From Pannonibacter phragmitetus DSM 14782 (lineage in GTDB: Bacteria > Pseudomonadota > Alphaproteobacteria > Rhizobiales > Stappiaceae), in contig NZ_KB908219.1 of assembly GCF_000382365.1 (NCBI RefSeq), forward strand, positions 1 through 64,000: 64,000 nt of DNA. The letters run 5' to 3'. The stretch's first letter is position 1. Every line of letters starts with the position of its first letter. The notes below the pieces were generated by a model, which did no database searches, had not been told where the DNA came from, and worked only from the letters and a program-made list of their open reading frames with translations. Shown piece by piece: positions 9,301-16,683 of this stretch. The translations under genes were made by a program, and so were the position numbers.

Positions 9301-10275
9301 GAAGCTTTCGGCCTCATCATCCGCGCAGCCGACTCCGGCCTGCAGCTGGAGGAAGACAAGATCCGCAGCCTGTTTGCCAGCCAGCTGGATGCAGGCACGC
9401 TGCCTTTTACTTCCATCGAAGGCTCTTTGTCGATGGCGGCCGGCCGCGTCAGCCTGCGCAATCTCAGTGCTGAGGGAACCGCAGCGGCTCTGCTTGGTTC
9501 CGGCCAGATCAATCTCAATGACTGGACTGTGCAGGCCGATCTTTCGCTGAAAGCCGATGCAGGCGAGGACGCGGTTGCCGGCGCCGAACCGCAGGCAGGC
9601 GTGATCTTCTCCGGCCCTCTGGGCAACCCGGAACGGCGGATCGACACCGGCCCGCTGATGGCCTTCCTCACCCTGCGCGCCTTCGAGAAGGAAGTGGAGC
9701 GGGTGGAGCGCCTGCAGGCCGATATCCTCGACCGTGACCGGCTGGCCCGCGAGATGAAATATTTCCGCGAGGCGGAAGATCAGCATCGGACGGCCGAAAA
9801 GGCCGCAGCCGAGAAGGCGGCTGCGGAAAAGGCTGCCGCAGAAAAAGCCGCGGCCGGGAGCGCGTCAGGCCGTGAGCCGGAAAAAGCCCCCGAACCCGCT
9901 CCCGCGCCCGACCAGCGCGGAAATGCGCAGAGCACCGCGCCATCCCGCAGCGAGCGCGCTCAGACGGAGCCGGAGCCCGCCAATGGGGATGCTATCGGCG
10001 ATCTTCTGACCTTCGAGGAAAAGATCCAGTCTGCCATTGGAAACGCCGGACGCAGCGGTGCCGCAGACCGTGATCCGGAGGCGACCGGCAGCGTCGCCCC
10101 CTTGCCGCCGCTGGAGCCCGCGAAGGAAATTCCCGCTGCGCCGCGTGTTCAGGGGCAGCGTTCTGATGCAGGGGCAGGAAGGCCAGCCGGGCGCACTCAA
10201 GCCAGAGCTGCTCAACCGGTGCAGGTCACCATGCCCAGTGGCCTCGTGGTCACCTATCCGGCACCTGCCAACTGA
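6331..10275 (+). CDS. large AsmA-family protein (probable CTG start)
   Basis: The protein has about 1,314 residues, with one N-terminal membrane segment (about 7-25) followed by GPLFVDWTAYRSTFERYAGEALG-type sequence characteristic of rhizobial AsmA proteins, then a very long stretch of repeating beta-strands. AsmA-family proteins span the periplasm and are linked to lipid transport and outer-membrane assembly. The best start is CTG at 6331 (product M-NSVYITAGVAI): AGGAG lies seven bases upstream and the family usually starts MNxVYI. The first conventional codon, GTG 6358, would cut into the membrane segment. The end (about 1150-1310) has four EKAAA repeats and a Pro/Ala-rich tail, unlike the rest. 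Confidence 0.85.
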   Translation: MNSVYITAGVAIILALLAALVGPLFVDWTAYRSTFERYAGEALGHKVTVLGKADMSLLPAPALTFTDVRVGDAENPLLSVSRFQMRVELPSLLKGEIRVVEMRLDRPQVNLALDEDGRLDWLMERSEAGLARVDPKNVAFDQIEVNNGSVTLSDARDGGSRKIENVNVVVSARSLNGPFKVDGSLSSDGEPMSLRLATGERQPGGGIRIKADLTPALTPAQLSVDALLSDKAGAPELDGRFTLASVASDDPSMQEWRVQGDVKAGPAAITVPSFELRYGPDERHVTLTGEANLDLADSRRFLIKAGARQLDLDRMLGQGPQQPVAIRTAGQSLLSGLAALAPDTLKGEVSLDLPAIVAGGEVIQGTRLDLETAAGGWKVLRLASRLPGRTQVTTQGDLSLQGAPSYSGTLVLNSAQPGLLTGWLQGHNGLVFTGLPVALEGKLDAGSGGVSFAVSRLDIDGAKASGSIAYTHERNGKSVFALGLEAEKLDLDLVSGLAPAFGADALGGMLAGAEIDVKLHAREVSIRGIKGKALTVEAGYDGEQLKISKLSANDLAGARIDAIGTIRDLTTVPSGSLNATLEASSLAGLYALIENAAPDSELTRRLQIGGDYLVPAKLDGRIEAKPSGQGSEMRLVLSGEVNGNKIGFDSRFAGRMDAWRDGDAALTLNMSGPEGALLLRQLGFDVASEEGLGAAELALKLNGQPGDSLALSLDAKAGTSRLEAVGDMELPRDGVPLRYTAGVTLKSQDLSPAVLMTGQVLPALAGDLTADLRFDLLGEGGKLSLSDIKGAMAGVTVAGRLTGDLTPAAGSGLYRISGALDLSALDARLLSEVMLGADQWALAEGNGVWPGQALGTPFAGHMDLGLDLKAGKLWLDDLTAVETVSAKLRIVPDSLRLEGLETRYGGGSLSGQVALTRNAGEAGFSGTLQLTGAQAENLVWQRSGRAVATGTLDVNVQFETSGRSIAAMAAGLSGGGTVALKDGELRALNPEAFGLIIRAADSGLQLEEDKIRSLFASQLDAGTLPFTSIEGSLSMAAGRVSLRNLSAEGTAAALLGSGQINLNDWTVQADLSLKADAGEDAVAGAEPQAGVIFSGPLGNPERRIDTGPLMAFLTLRAFEKEVERVERLQADILDRDRLAREMKYFREAEDQHRTAEKAAAEKAAAEKAAAEKAAAGSASGREPEKAPEPAPAPDQRGNAQSTAPSRSERAQTEPEPANGDAIGDLLTFEEKIQSAIGNAGRSGAADRDPEATGSVAPLPPLEPAKEIPAAPRVQGQRSDAGAGRPAGRTQARAAQPVQVTMPSGLVVTYPAPAN

Positions 10276-10320
10276 TCCCTCCGGGTAAGAGCCCCGCATC
10301 TCGAGAGACCTCAGCCGTTT

Positions 10321-10452
10321 CGTCATGCCATGGCTCGACCATGGCATCCATTCCGTGGCTGTCGTTGCGGAAACGGGCGCAAATTTCCGGACCTCCTGCT
10401 TCGGATGTGATCTGGAACGGCATGGATGCCATGATCAGGTCATGGCATGACG
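10321..10452. repeat. 132-bp element with 35-bp imperfect terminal inverted repeats
   Basis: The left arm (10321-10355) and the reverse complement of the right arm (10418-10452) agree in most positions; both begin CGTCATGCCATG and contain CATGGCATCCAT. The centre is not palindromic. The structure resembles a small non-coding MITE-like or REP-like element inserted in the gap between asmA and the small gene at 10510. Confidence 0.6.
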
Positions 10453-10509
10453 GAGGAATGGCGGCGCAAGAAGGGTTTCTCAATCGGCACCCAGGCTTGC
10501 GGCGTTCCG

Positions 10510-10734
10510 TCACCCTTGCTCCGGCACAGCCTTGAGCGCTCTCAGCACGAACACTCTGGCGGCAGAGGACAGAGGCTGATCTGGTGCGCGTTCGGCGTCG
10601 ATCATGCCGATGAGGGCGGCGAGGGAGAGGGAGCGCTCTGCGGCGATGCGGTCAAGTTCGGCCCAGAAATCGGGCTCAAGCGCCAGGCTGGTGCGGTGCC
10701 CCTTGAGGCTGAGGGAGCGCTTGACGAAGGTCAC
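10510..10734 (-). CDS. ribbon-helix-helix domain protein
   Basis: This is a 74-residue protein. It begins VKRSLSLKGHRTSLALEPDFW followed by LDRIAAERSLSLAALI, the pattern of the RHH_4 family, in which a short beta-strand precedes two helices. Such proteins are common next to DUF4169 genes in alphaproteobacteria and may bind DNA, but no target is known. Its start overlaps the end of the DUF4169 gene by four bases (ATGA), so the two are translated together. Confidence 0.8.
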   Translation of the reverse strand: MTFVKRSLSLKGHRTSLALEPDFWAELDRIAAERSLSLAALIGMIDAERAPDQPLSSAARVFVLRALKAVPEQG

Positions 10735-10958
10735 GCCTGGCCATCCCGGTCCGTATCTTCGGTTTTATCAGAAGAGGCCTTGCGCTCCAGCTGATGGGCA
10801 TCCAGCGTCTGCTGCGCCTTGCTGTCGAGCGCGTCCTTGAGCTTGCGTTCCGCCTTGGTGCGGCCGTGGAGGCGGCGGTTGGTTTCGGCCTCGCTCTCCC
10901 GCGCCTTCAGGTCGCGGGCCTTGCGCGCCTGCCGCAGGTTGATGATGTCGGCGCCCAT
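10731..10958 (-). CDS. DUF4169 family protein
   Basis: This small protein has 75 residues, is very rich in charged residues and is almost certainly helical. It starts MGADIINLRQARKARDL, the hallmark of the DUF4169 family, followed by ETNRRLHGRTKAERKL. It has no membrane segment or signal peptide. It is the upstream partner of the RHH gene (four-base overlap). The function is unknown; the conserved pairing suggests the two act together. Confidence 0.85.
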   Translation of the reverse strand: MGADIINLRQARKARDLKARESEAETNRRLHGRTKAERKLKDALDSKAQQTLDAHQLERKASSDKTEDTDRDGQA

Positions 10959-11035
10959 GCCTCAGCCTCCACCCTGATACCTGATCCAACAGGGAGGCCC
11001 GGACGCTGCGACCGGGTCCTCCGCAGATCTGAATC

Positions 11036-11644
11036 TTACGGCTTCTTGCGGAAGGCATCCAGCGAGACGACTTCGCCGCCTTCGGCCGGCTTGTCGTCCT
11101 TGGAGCCCTCTTCTGCTGCGTCCGCCTTGGCAGCCTTTTCAGCCTTCTCGGCTTTGCCGGCGCTTGCCGCCGTCTTGCGCGTGGCCGGCTTGACGTTCTT
11201 GTCCTCGAGGGACTTGGCAGCGGCAGCTTCCAGATTGGCGAGTTCGCCGACGGCTTCCACCAGATCGTCCGGAATGGGTTCTGCGGTCTTGCCTGGCTCG
11301 AACTCCAGCGCGAACTGGACGGAGGGGTCGAAGAAGCCCTTGATGGCGCTGAAGGGGATCAGCAGCTTCTCCGGAATGCCGCCGAAGGACAGGCCCACTT
11401 CAAAGGCGTGCTCGCCGATGGCCAGATCCCAGAACTGGTGCTGGAGAACGATGGTCATCTCGGTCGGATACCGCTCCTTCAGGCGCGAGGAAATCCGCAC
11501 GCCGGGAGCATTGGTGTCGAAGGCGATGTAGAAATGGTGCTCGCCGGGAAGGCCCGTCCGGGCAACTTCGGCAAGGATCTTCTTCACCGCCGCCCGCAGG
11601 GCGTCCTGCACGATGATGTCATAACGGAGCAGGTCTTCTGCCAT
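11036..11644 (-). CDS. sspB: SspB-type ClpXP specificity adaptor
   Basis: The protein has 202 residues. Residues 1-130 match the alphaproteobacterial SspB fold (MAEDLLRYDIIVQDALR, HFYIAFDT, PGVRISSRLKERYP, MTIVLQHQFWDL, GGIPEKLLIPFSAI), which binds ssrA-tagged proteins stalled on the ribosome and delivers them to ClpXP. The rest is a flexible Lys/Ala/Glu-rich linker ending in a short tail that in this family contacts ClpX. The tmRNA gene that encodes the tag lies just upstream on the same strand (about 270 bases away), so the tag and its adaptor are neighbours. Confidence 0.93.
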   Translation of the reverse strand: MAEDLLRYDIIVQDALRAAVKKILAEVARTGLPGEHHFYIAFDTNAPGVRISSRLKERYPTEMTIVLQHQFWDLAIGEHAFEVGLSFGGIPEKLLIPFSAIKGFFDPSVQFALEFEPGKTAEPIPDDLVEAVGELANLEAAAAKSLEDKNVKPATRKTAASAGKAEKAEKAAKADAAEEGSKDDKPAEGGEVVSLDAFRKKP

Positions 11645-11917
11645 TCTTTATTGTCCGCCGGAATCAAATCAATTTCGGGCACCTTGACCCTTTGCCGGTC
11701 AAAAGAAAAGCCCCTCGCGTCACATATCGCCCTGTTGAAAGGCTCGTAATCCCGGCTTTTCGCAGACCTGTCCTCCACGCCGCTTCCGCTCCGGATGCCG
11801 GAAAGGGCGCATGCGGGAAATAATGGGCATGCTGCGGCGCTGTGGCAAGAGCATGACGCAGGGGCAATGCCTTGGAAGCGCTGAAAAACAGCGGAAATCT
11901 CTGGATCGCTTTGGGAG

Positions 11918-12230
11918 TTTAAGTGGAGGCTTCTGTTGCCAGGTGCCTCCGAACCCCGCCTGACAGTGCTACCCGTCAGGGCTTTAGGTGGACAACCCGC
12001 ACCGCATTACGCGGCGAGAGCGACGTCCTGAGCATAGTTGTCGTTTGCAACTACAGATTTGGTCCGATATCGGTGGTACCATGCCGAGCGAAAGAGCAGT
12101 CTTTACACCCTCGTCGATCCTATTTCGCCCCCGCCGAAACCCACCGTTGAGGTGGGCTTGGGTGGAGGCGCCGGGTACCGCCCCCGGGTCCGATAGGCTT
12201 ATTACACAGTCAATTTATCGCCGTAGCCGG
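11918..12230 (-). ncRNA. ssrA: two-piece (circularly permuted) alpha-type tmRNA
   Basis: On the minus strand positions 12048-12007 encode the tag ANDNYAQDVALAA and a TAA stop, typical of alphaproteobacterial tmRNA. Upstream, GGGGGCG (12132-12126), the 5' end of the coding piece, pairs over seven base pairs with CGCCTCC (12170-12164), the 3' strand of the acceptor piece. The acceptor piece therefore comes first in the gene and a 27-base intervening loop joins them, as in permuted tmRNA genes. The T-arm stem CCGGG/CCCGG (12187-12171) is visible, and hairpins follow the tag (11960-11981, 11926-11952). The genome has ACCC rather than ACCA at the acceptor end. Outer ends are approximate. Confidence 0.93.
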
Positions 12231-12401
12231 TCAACCGGCAATTGGAATATAGGCATTTCGCTTGCCGATTGGAAGGGGGCAGGGCGCCTGTGGATGGAGT
12301 GGCTGTCAGGAGGCGCGCACCGGCAATGAATCCTTGCGCCCAAGCCCTCAGCGGGCCAGAACAGGCAGACAGCCGGAACAGGACAGCGGACGGGTAACCA
12401 C

Positions 12402-13196
12402 GTGCAGCAATATCATGATCTGATGCGGCGCATTCTGGATGAGGGCATCGACCGGGGCGACCGGACGGGCACCGGAACGCGCTCGGTCTTCGGCCACCAG
12501 ATGCGCTTCAATCTTGAAGAGGGCTTCCCGGTCGTCACGACGAAGAAGCTGCATCTGAAGTCGATCATCCATGAGCTTCTGTGGTTCCTCGCCGGTGACA
12601 CCAACATCGGCTATCTGAAGGCCAATGGCGTCAGCATCTGGGATGAATGGGCCGATGAAAACGGCGACCTGGGGCCTGTCTATGGCGCGCAGTGGCGCTC
12701 CTGGCCTGCGCCCGATGGCCGGTCCATCGATCAGATTGCCAATGTGCTGGCGATGATCCGCAAGAACCCGGAATCGCGCCGCCTGATCGTCTCCGCCTGG
12801 AATCCGGCGCTGGTGGACGAGATGGCCCTGCCGCCGTGCCACACCATGTTCCAGTTCTATGTGGCGGGCGGGCGTCTGTCCTGCCAGCTTTACCAGCGCT
12901 CGGCGGATGTGTTCCTCGGCGTGCCCTTCAACATCGCCTCCTATGCGCTGCTGACCATGATGGTGGCGCAGGTTTGCGGGCTGAAGCCGGGCGATTTCGT
13001 CCACACGCTGGGGGATGCGCATCTTTACGCCAATCACTTTGATCAGGCGCGCGAGCAGCTGAGCCGTGAGCTGCGGCCCTTGCCGGTGATGACACTCAAT
13101 CCGGCCGTGACCGATCTCTTCGCCTTCCGCTATGAGGATTTCCAGCTGTCGGGCTATGATCCGCATCCCGCGATCAAGGCACCGATTGCCGTCTGA
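12402..13196 (+). CDS. thyA: thymidylate synthase
   Basis: The protein has 264 residues, the same length as the E. coli enzyme. It makes dTMP from dUMP using methylene-tetrahydrofolate. The start is GTG ([15 protein letters not shown]). The motif [12 protein letters not shown], the catalytic cysteine in [12 protein letters not shown] (residue 146), [20 protein letters not shown] and the C-terminus ending IKAPIAV are all present. It sits upstream of the dihydrofolate reductase gene, which regenerates the folate cofactor it consumes, with a phosphodiesterase gene between them. Confidence 0.97.
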   Translation: MQQYHDLMRRILDEGIDRGDRTGTGTRSVFGHQMRFNLEEGFPVVTTKKLHLKSIIHELLWFLAGDTNIGYLKANGVSIWDEWADENGDLGPVYGAQWRSWPAPDGRSIDQIANVLAMIRKNPESRRLIVSAWNPALVDEMALPPCHTMFQFYVAGGRLSCQLYQRSADVFLGVPFNIASYALLTMMVAQVCGLKPGDFVHTLGDAHLYANHFDQAREQLSRELRPLPVMTLNPAVTDLFAFRYEDFQLSGYDPHPAIKAPIAV

Positions 13197-13245
13197 CCGG
13201 ACGGCGGTTCGCCCACGTTCTGCCAGCCACACAAAAGGAGACGCC

Positions 13246-14256
13246 ATGCGCCGTCCTTGCCAGTTTCTGCCTGCCTCCCTGCTCGGCCTCGTCCTGATGG
13301 CGGGCACTGCCATGGCAGAACCGCTTGTCATCGCCCATCGCGGCGCCTCCGGCTATCTGCCGGAACACACGCTGGCCGCCAAGGCGCTGGCCGTGGGCAT
13401 GGGCGCGGATTACATCGAACAGGATGTGGTGCTGACGAAGGATGGCGTGCCCATCGTACTGCATGACATCACGCTGGATGCGACGACGGATGTGGCGGAG
13501 GTGTTTGCGGGCCGGGCGCGGGCTGACGGCCTGCATTATGCCATCGACTTCACCCTTGAGGAAATCCGCCGGCTGCAGGTGCTGGAGCGGGCCGGGCGCA
13601 CCGGCGGCCTTGCCTTTCCGGGCCGGTTTCCCCGGGTGAAAATGGGCCTGACGGTGCCAACTCTGGAGGAGGAGATCATCTTCCTGAAGGGCCTTGGGCA
13701 AACGAGCGGCCGGGAGTTCGGCCTTTATCCGGAGCTGAAGTCTCCTGCCTTCCACCGGGACGAAGGCCAGGATCTCGCCAAGGCGGTGATTGCCGTGCTG
13801 GAGGCGCATGACCTCGCCGGGGCCGATGCCAAGGTCTATCTGCAGTCCTTTGATTTCAACGAGATCCGCCGCGTCAGGCAGGAGCTTGGCTACAAGGGCA
13901 AGCTGGTGCAGCTGCTGGGGGAAAACAGCTGGAACATGGCGCCGGGCACGGATTACGACTGGCTGAAGACGCCGGAAGGGCTGGCTGCGATTGCCGAAGT
14001 AGCGGACGGGCTTGGCCCGTCGCTGACGCAGGTTCTGACGGATGAGAACAAGGACGGCGTGGCCGAGGTGACGCCGCTGGTGCGCGATGCCAAGGCCTTT
14101 GGCCTTGCAGTTCATCCCTATACCTTGCGCGCCGACCGCCTGCCGCCCTTTGCGCCGAGCTTTGGGGAGTTGGTGCGGCTGACAGTGACGGAGGCCGGGG
14201 CGGATGGGTTCTTCACCGATCAGCCGGATCTCGGCCTGAAGGCACTGGGGCGGTGA
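13246..14256 (+). CDS. glpQ: periplasmic glycerophosphodiester phosphodiesterase
   Basis: This is a 336-residue GlpQ-like enzyme with a signal peptide (residues 1-22, MAGTAMA cleavage). It hydrolyses glycerophosphodiesters from phospholipids to glycerol-3-phosphate and an alcohol. The GDPD catalytic motifs are at the mature N-terminus: VIAHRGASGYLPEHT, then ADYIEQDVVLTKDGVPIVLHD (His-Arg, Glu-x-Asp and His-Asp). The larger size and the insertions with PGRFPRVKMGL match the periplasmic GlpQ rather than cytoplasmic UgpQ. The ATG at 13246 has AAGGAG six bases upstream. Its place between thyA and folA has no obvious metabolic reason. Confidence 0.9.
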   Translation: MRRPCQFLPASLLGLVLMAGTAMAEPLVIAHRGASGYLPEHTLAAKALAVGMGADYIEQDVVLTKDGVPIVLHDITLDATTDVAEVFAGRARADGLHYAIDFTLEEIRRLQVLERAGRTGGLAFPGRFPRVKMGLTVPTLEEEIIFLKGLGQTSGREFGLYPELKSPAFHRDEGQDLAKAVIAVLEAHDLAGADAKVYLQSFDFNEIRRVRQELGYKGKLVQLLGENSWNMAPGTDYDWLKTPEGLAAIAEVADGLGPSLTQVLTDENKDGVAEVTPLVRDAKAFGLAVHPYTLRADRLPPFAPSFGELVRLTVTEAGADGFFTDQPDLGLKALGR

Positions 14257-14281
14257 AGCCATGATCAGCGCAGGCGGAAAA

Positions 14282-14797
14282 ATGCTGGAAACGGTGATTG
14301 TCTCGGCGGTGGCGGAGAACGGCGTGATCGGCGCGGACAATGCCATGCCCTGGCGGCTGCCGTCTGATCTGAAGCACTTCAAGGCGCTGACGCTTGGCAA
14401 GCCGGTGGTGATGGGCCGAAAGACCTTTGAAAGCCTCGGCAAGCCGCTGCCGGGACGCCCGCATGTGGTGATCTCGCGGCAGGCGATTGATCTGCCGGAA
14501 GGCGTGCATCTGGTGCAGAGCCTTGAAGCCGCGCTGGAACTTGCCGGCAAGCTGGCGGCCGAGGGCGAAGCGGAAGAAGTGATGATCATCGGCGGCGGCC
14601 AGATCTATGCGCAAGCCATGGCCTATGCGGACAGGCTGGAGCTGACGCGCGTTCATGCCACGCCGGAGGGGGATACGGTGTTCCCGGCATTCAGCTCCGG
14701 CCAGTGGGAACTGGTGGCAGAGCGGGCCGCAGAGCGCGGCGGCAAGGACAGCGCGGATGTGACCTTCCAGACTTACCGGCGGCGGACTGCAGCATGA
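14282..14797 (+). CDS. folA: dihydrofolate reductase
   Basis: The protein has about 171 residues and reduces dihydrofolate to tetrahydrofolate with NADPH. Recognised parts: VSAVAENGVIGADNAMPWRLPSDLKHFK (substrate site with the PW and DLKxFK residues), VVMGRKTFESLG and IIGGGQIYAQAM. Two in-frame starts are possible: 14261 (MISAGGKMLE) or 14282 (MLETVIVSAVAENG). I prefer 14282 because AGGCGG lies just before it and because the family usually has few residues before AVAENG. The stop codon overlaps the next gene by four bases (ATGA). Confidence 0.93.
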   Translation: MLETVIVSAVAENGVIGADNAMPWRLPSDLKHFKALTLGKPVVMGRKTFESLGKPLPGRPHVVISRQAIDLPEGVHLVQSLEAALELAGKLAAEGEAEEVMIIGGGQIYAQAMAYADRLELTRVHATPEGDTVFPAFSSGQWELVAERAAERGGKDSADVTFQTYRRRTAA

Positions 14798-15282
14798 CGG
14801 CGGCACGGGAGTTGCCAGAAGGCTGGCCCTGCCGCTGGTTCGCCTTCAAGGACATGCCGCTTATGGACCTCTACGAGGCGCTGAAGCTGCGCGTTGACGT
14901 GTTCGTGGTGGAGCAGAACTGCCCCTATCCGGAAATCGACGGCCGCGACCCCGAGGCACTTCACTATCTTTTGAAGGACGGTGAGGGACGCCTTGCTGCT
15001 TATCTGCGCGCCTTTGCGCCTTCTGCCGAAGAGCCCTTCGTGCGGCTGGGGCGCATTGTCGTTGCCCCGCATGCAAGGGGGCTGCGGCTGGGGGATCATC
15101 TGATGTCGGCAGGGCTTGCCTGGGCTGCTGCTGAGCATCCGCAGGCGGACGTGGAGCTTTCGGCCCAGGCGCATCTGCAGCGCTTCTACGGCAGTCACGG
15201 GTTTGAGCCCATCGGCGAAATCTATCTGGAGGATGGAATTCCGCACGTGGATATGCGTCGCCCTGCCGCGCCTGCGGTGTAA
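14794..15282 (+). CDS. ElaA-like GNAT family acetyltransferase
   Basis: This 162-residue protein is of the GNAT fold. The start WFAFKDMPLMDLYEALKLRVDVFVVEQNCPYPEIDGRD is characteristic of the ElaA subgroup, followed by the acetyl-CoA binding loop VRLGRIVVAPHARGLRLGDHLM (about 88-108). The substrate is unknown for the family. Its start overlaps the folA stop by four bases, so the two are translationally coupled. Confidence 0.85.
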   Translation: MTAARELPEGWPCRWFAFKDMPLMDLYEALKLRVDVFVVEQNCPYPEIDGRDPEALHYLLKDGEGRLAAYLRAFAPSAEEPFVRLGRIVVAPHARGLRLGDHLMSAGLAWAAAEHPQADVELSAQAHLQRFYGSHGFEPIGEIYLEDGIPHVDMRRPAAPAV

Positions 15283-15300
15283 CCTTAGGCGTCGCAAAGC

Positions 15301-15330
15301 CTTGAAAATCCGGGTCCTGGAACCCATGTC
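15301..15330 (+). promoter_or_regulatory. candidate heat-shock (sigma-32) promoter of the hflK-hflC genes
   Basis: CTTGAA (15301-15306) is followed after 16 bases by CCCATGTC (15323-15330), close to the sigma-32 consensus CTTGAA, 13-17 bases, CCCCATNT. It lies about 155 bases upstream of hflK, whose products belong to the membrane quality-control system. It is by-eye evidence only. Confidence 0.45.
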
Positions 15331-15483
15331 ACGGGTGATAAACCTGAATCCGGCTGAGTTTGGGAGGCTCCGGAGGCTGCGCGTTGTCAGCGGCCGCTAA
15401 CCTTCCTATAACCCCAAGCAGGTCAGATACAGCAAGTTCAACCAGGGGACAGGCAGACCTGCCCCCCGAAGAAGGATGTCTTG

Positions 15484-16683
15484 ATGCCTTGGAGCAACCA
15501 GAGCGGTGGCGGTGGCGGCTGGAAGGGGGGCGGCGGAAACGGCGGTCCCTGGGGCGGCGGCGGTGGCGGCAATAATGGCGGGCCGTGGGGTTCCGGCCCC
15601 AATCGCAACGGTGGCGGCAATCCCCCCGATCTAGAAGAGCTGCTGCGCCGGACGCAGGACCGCATGAAGACGGTTCTGCCGGGTGGCGGCGGCAACTTCG
15701 GTGTGAAGGGCATTCTGCTGGCAGGCGTCGTGCTCGCCGGCGGCTGGATGCTGACCGGCTTCTACAGCGTGGCTCCGGATCAGGTGGGCGTGGAACTGGT
15801 GCTGGGCAAGGTGACCGGCCAGACCCAGCCGGGCCTGAACTACAACTGGCCTTACCCGGTCGGTGAAGTCTACAAGCCCGAAGTTCTGCGCCTGCAGGAA
15901 ATGACGGTTGGCATGCAGGAGCGCGTCTCCGGCGGCACGGTGCGTTCCGTGGATGTGCCGGAAGAAAGCCTGATGCTGACGGGCGATGAAAACATCGTCG
16001 ATGCCGACTTCAAGGTTCAGTGGCGCATCAAGACAACGACCGAAGGCGTCGCCAACTATCTGTTCAACATCCAGGATCCGGAAGGCACCGTGAAGGCGGT
16101 GGCCGAGAGTGCCATGCGCGAAGTGGTGGGCAGCTCGGATATCGACGCGATCCTCACGGAGAACCGCGCGCCGATCCAGGTTGCCGTTCAGAACTTGATG
16201 CAGACAACGCTCGACCAGTATCAGGCCGGTATCGACATCGTCAGCGTGCAGATGCAGAAGGTTGACCCGCCGCAGCAGGTCATTGATGCCTTCCGTGACG
16301 TGCAGGCCGCCCGTGCGGACCAGGAGCGTATCCAGAACGAAGCGCAGACCTATGCGAACCGCATTGTGCCGGAAGCACGCGGTGAGGCGGCACGGGTCAT
16401 CGAAGCGGCTAACGGCTACCGTGATCAGGTGATTGCCGAGGCCAATGGTCAGGCGCAGCGTTTTACCAAGATCTATGAAGAGTACCGCAAGGCGCCGGAT
16501 GTGACGCGTGAACGCCTCTATCTGGAAACGATGGAGCGGGTGCTTGGCAGCAATGCCAAGATCGTTATCGACCAGAAGGCGGGCGAGGGCATGGTGCCTT
16601 ATCTGCCGCTCAACGATCTCTTTGGCCGCGGAACCAGCCAGCCGCAGCAGCCGGCAGTGCGTAATGGCGGGGGACAGCAGTAA
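15484..16683 (+). CDS. hflK: HflK, regulator of the FtsH membrane protease
   Basis: The protein has 399 residues. The first 50 are Gly/Asn/Trp-rich and disordered (typical of HflK), then comes one membrane segment (about 73-95) and an SPFH/band-7 domain (about 95-300) with a coiled-coil containing ARADQERIQNEAQTYANRI. HflK and HflC form a large periplasmic cage around FtsH that controls its access to membrane substrates. I use the ATG at 15484 rather than the TTG just before it. The stop codon overlaps the hflC start (TAATG). Confidence 0.95.
   Translation: MPWSNQSGGGGGWKGGGGNGGPWGGGGGGNNGGPWGSGPNRNGGGNPPDLEELLRRTQDRMKTVLPGGGGNFGVKGILLAGVVLAGGWMLTGFYSVAPDQVGVELVLGKVTGQTQPGLNYNWPYPVGEVYKPEVLRLQEMTVGMQERVSGGTVRSVDVPEESLMLTGDENIVDADFKVQWRIKTTTEGVANYLFNIQDPEGTVKAVAESAMREVVGSSDIDAILTENRAPIQVAVQNLMQTTLDQYQAGIDIVSVQMQKVDPPQQVIDAFRDVQAARADQERIQNEAQTYANRIVPEARGEAARVIEAANGYRDQVIAEANGQAQRFTKIYEEYRKAPDVTRERLYLETMERVLGSNAKIVIDQKAGEGMVPYLPLNDLFGRGTSQPQQPAVRNGGGQQ

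Noticed and set aside
5932-9786. 1,284-codon open frame on the minus strand over the D-lactate dehydrogenase and asmA genes
   Set aside because: It covers parts of two real plus-strand genes; the protein is low-complexity His/Arg/Gln-rich, as expected for a GC-driven shadow frame.
9795-9860. possible tandem DNA repeat encoding EKAAA
   Set aside because: The repetition is at protein level with varied codons; it is the alanine-rich tail of AsmA rather than a separate repeat locus.
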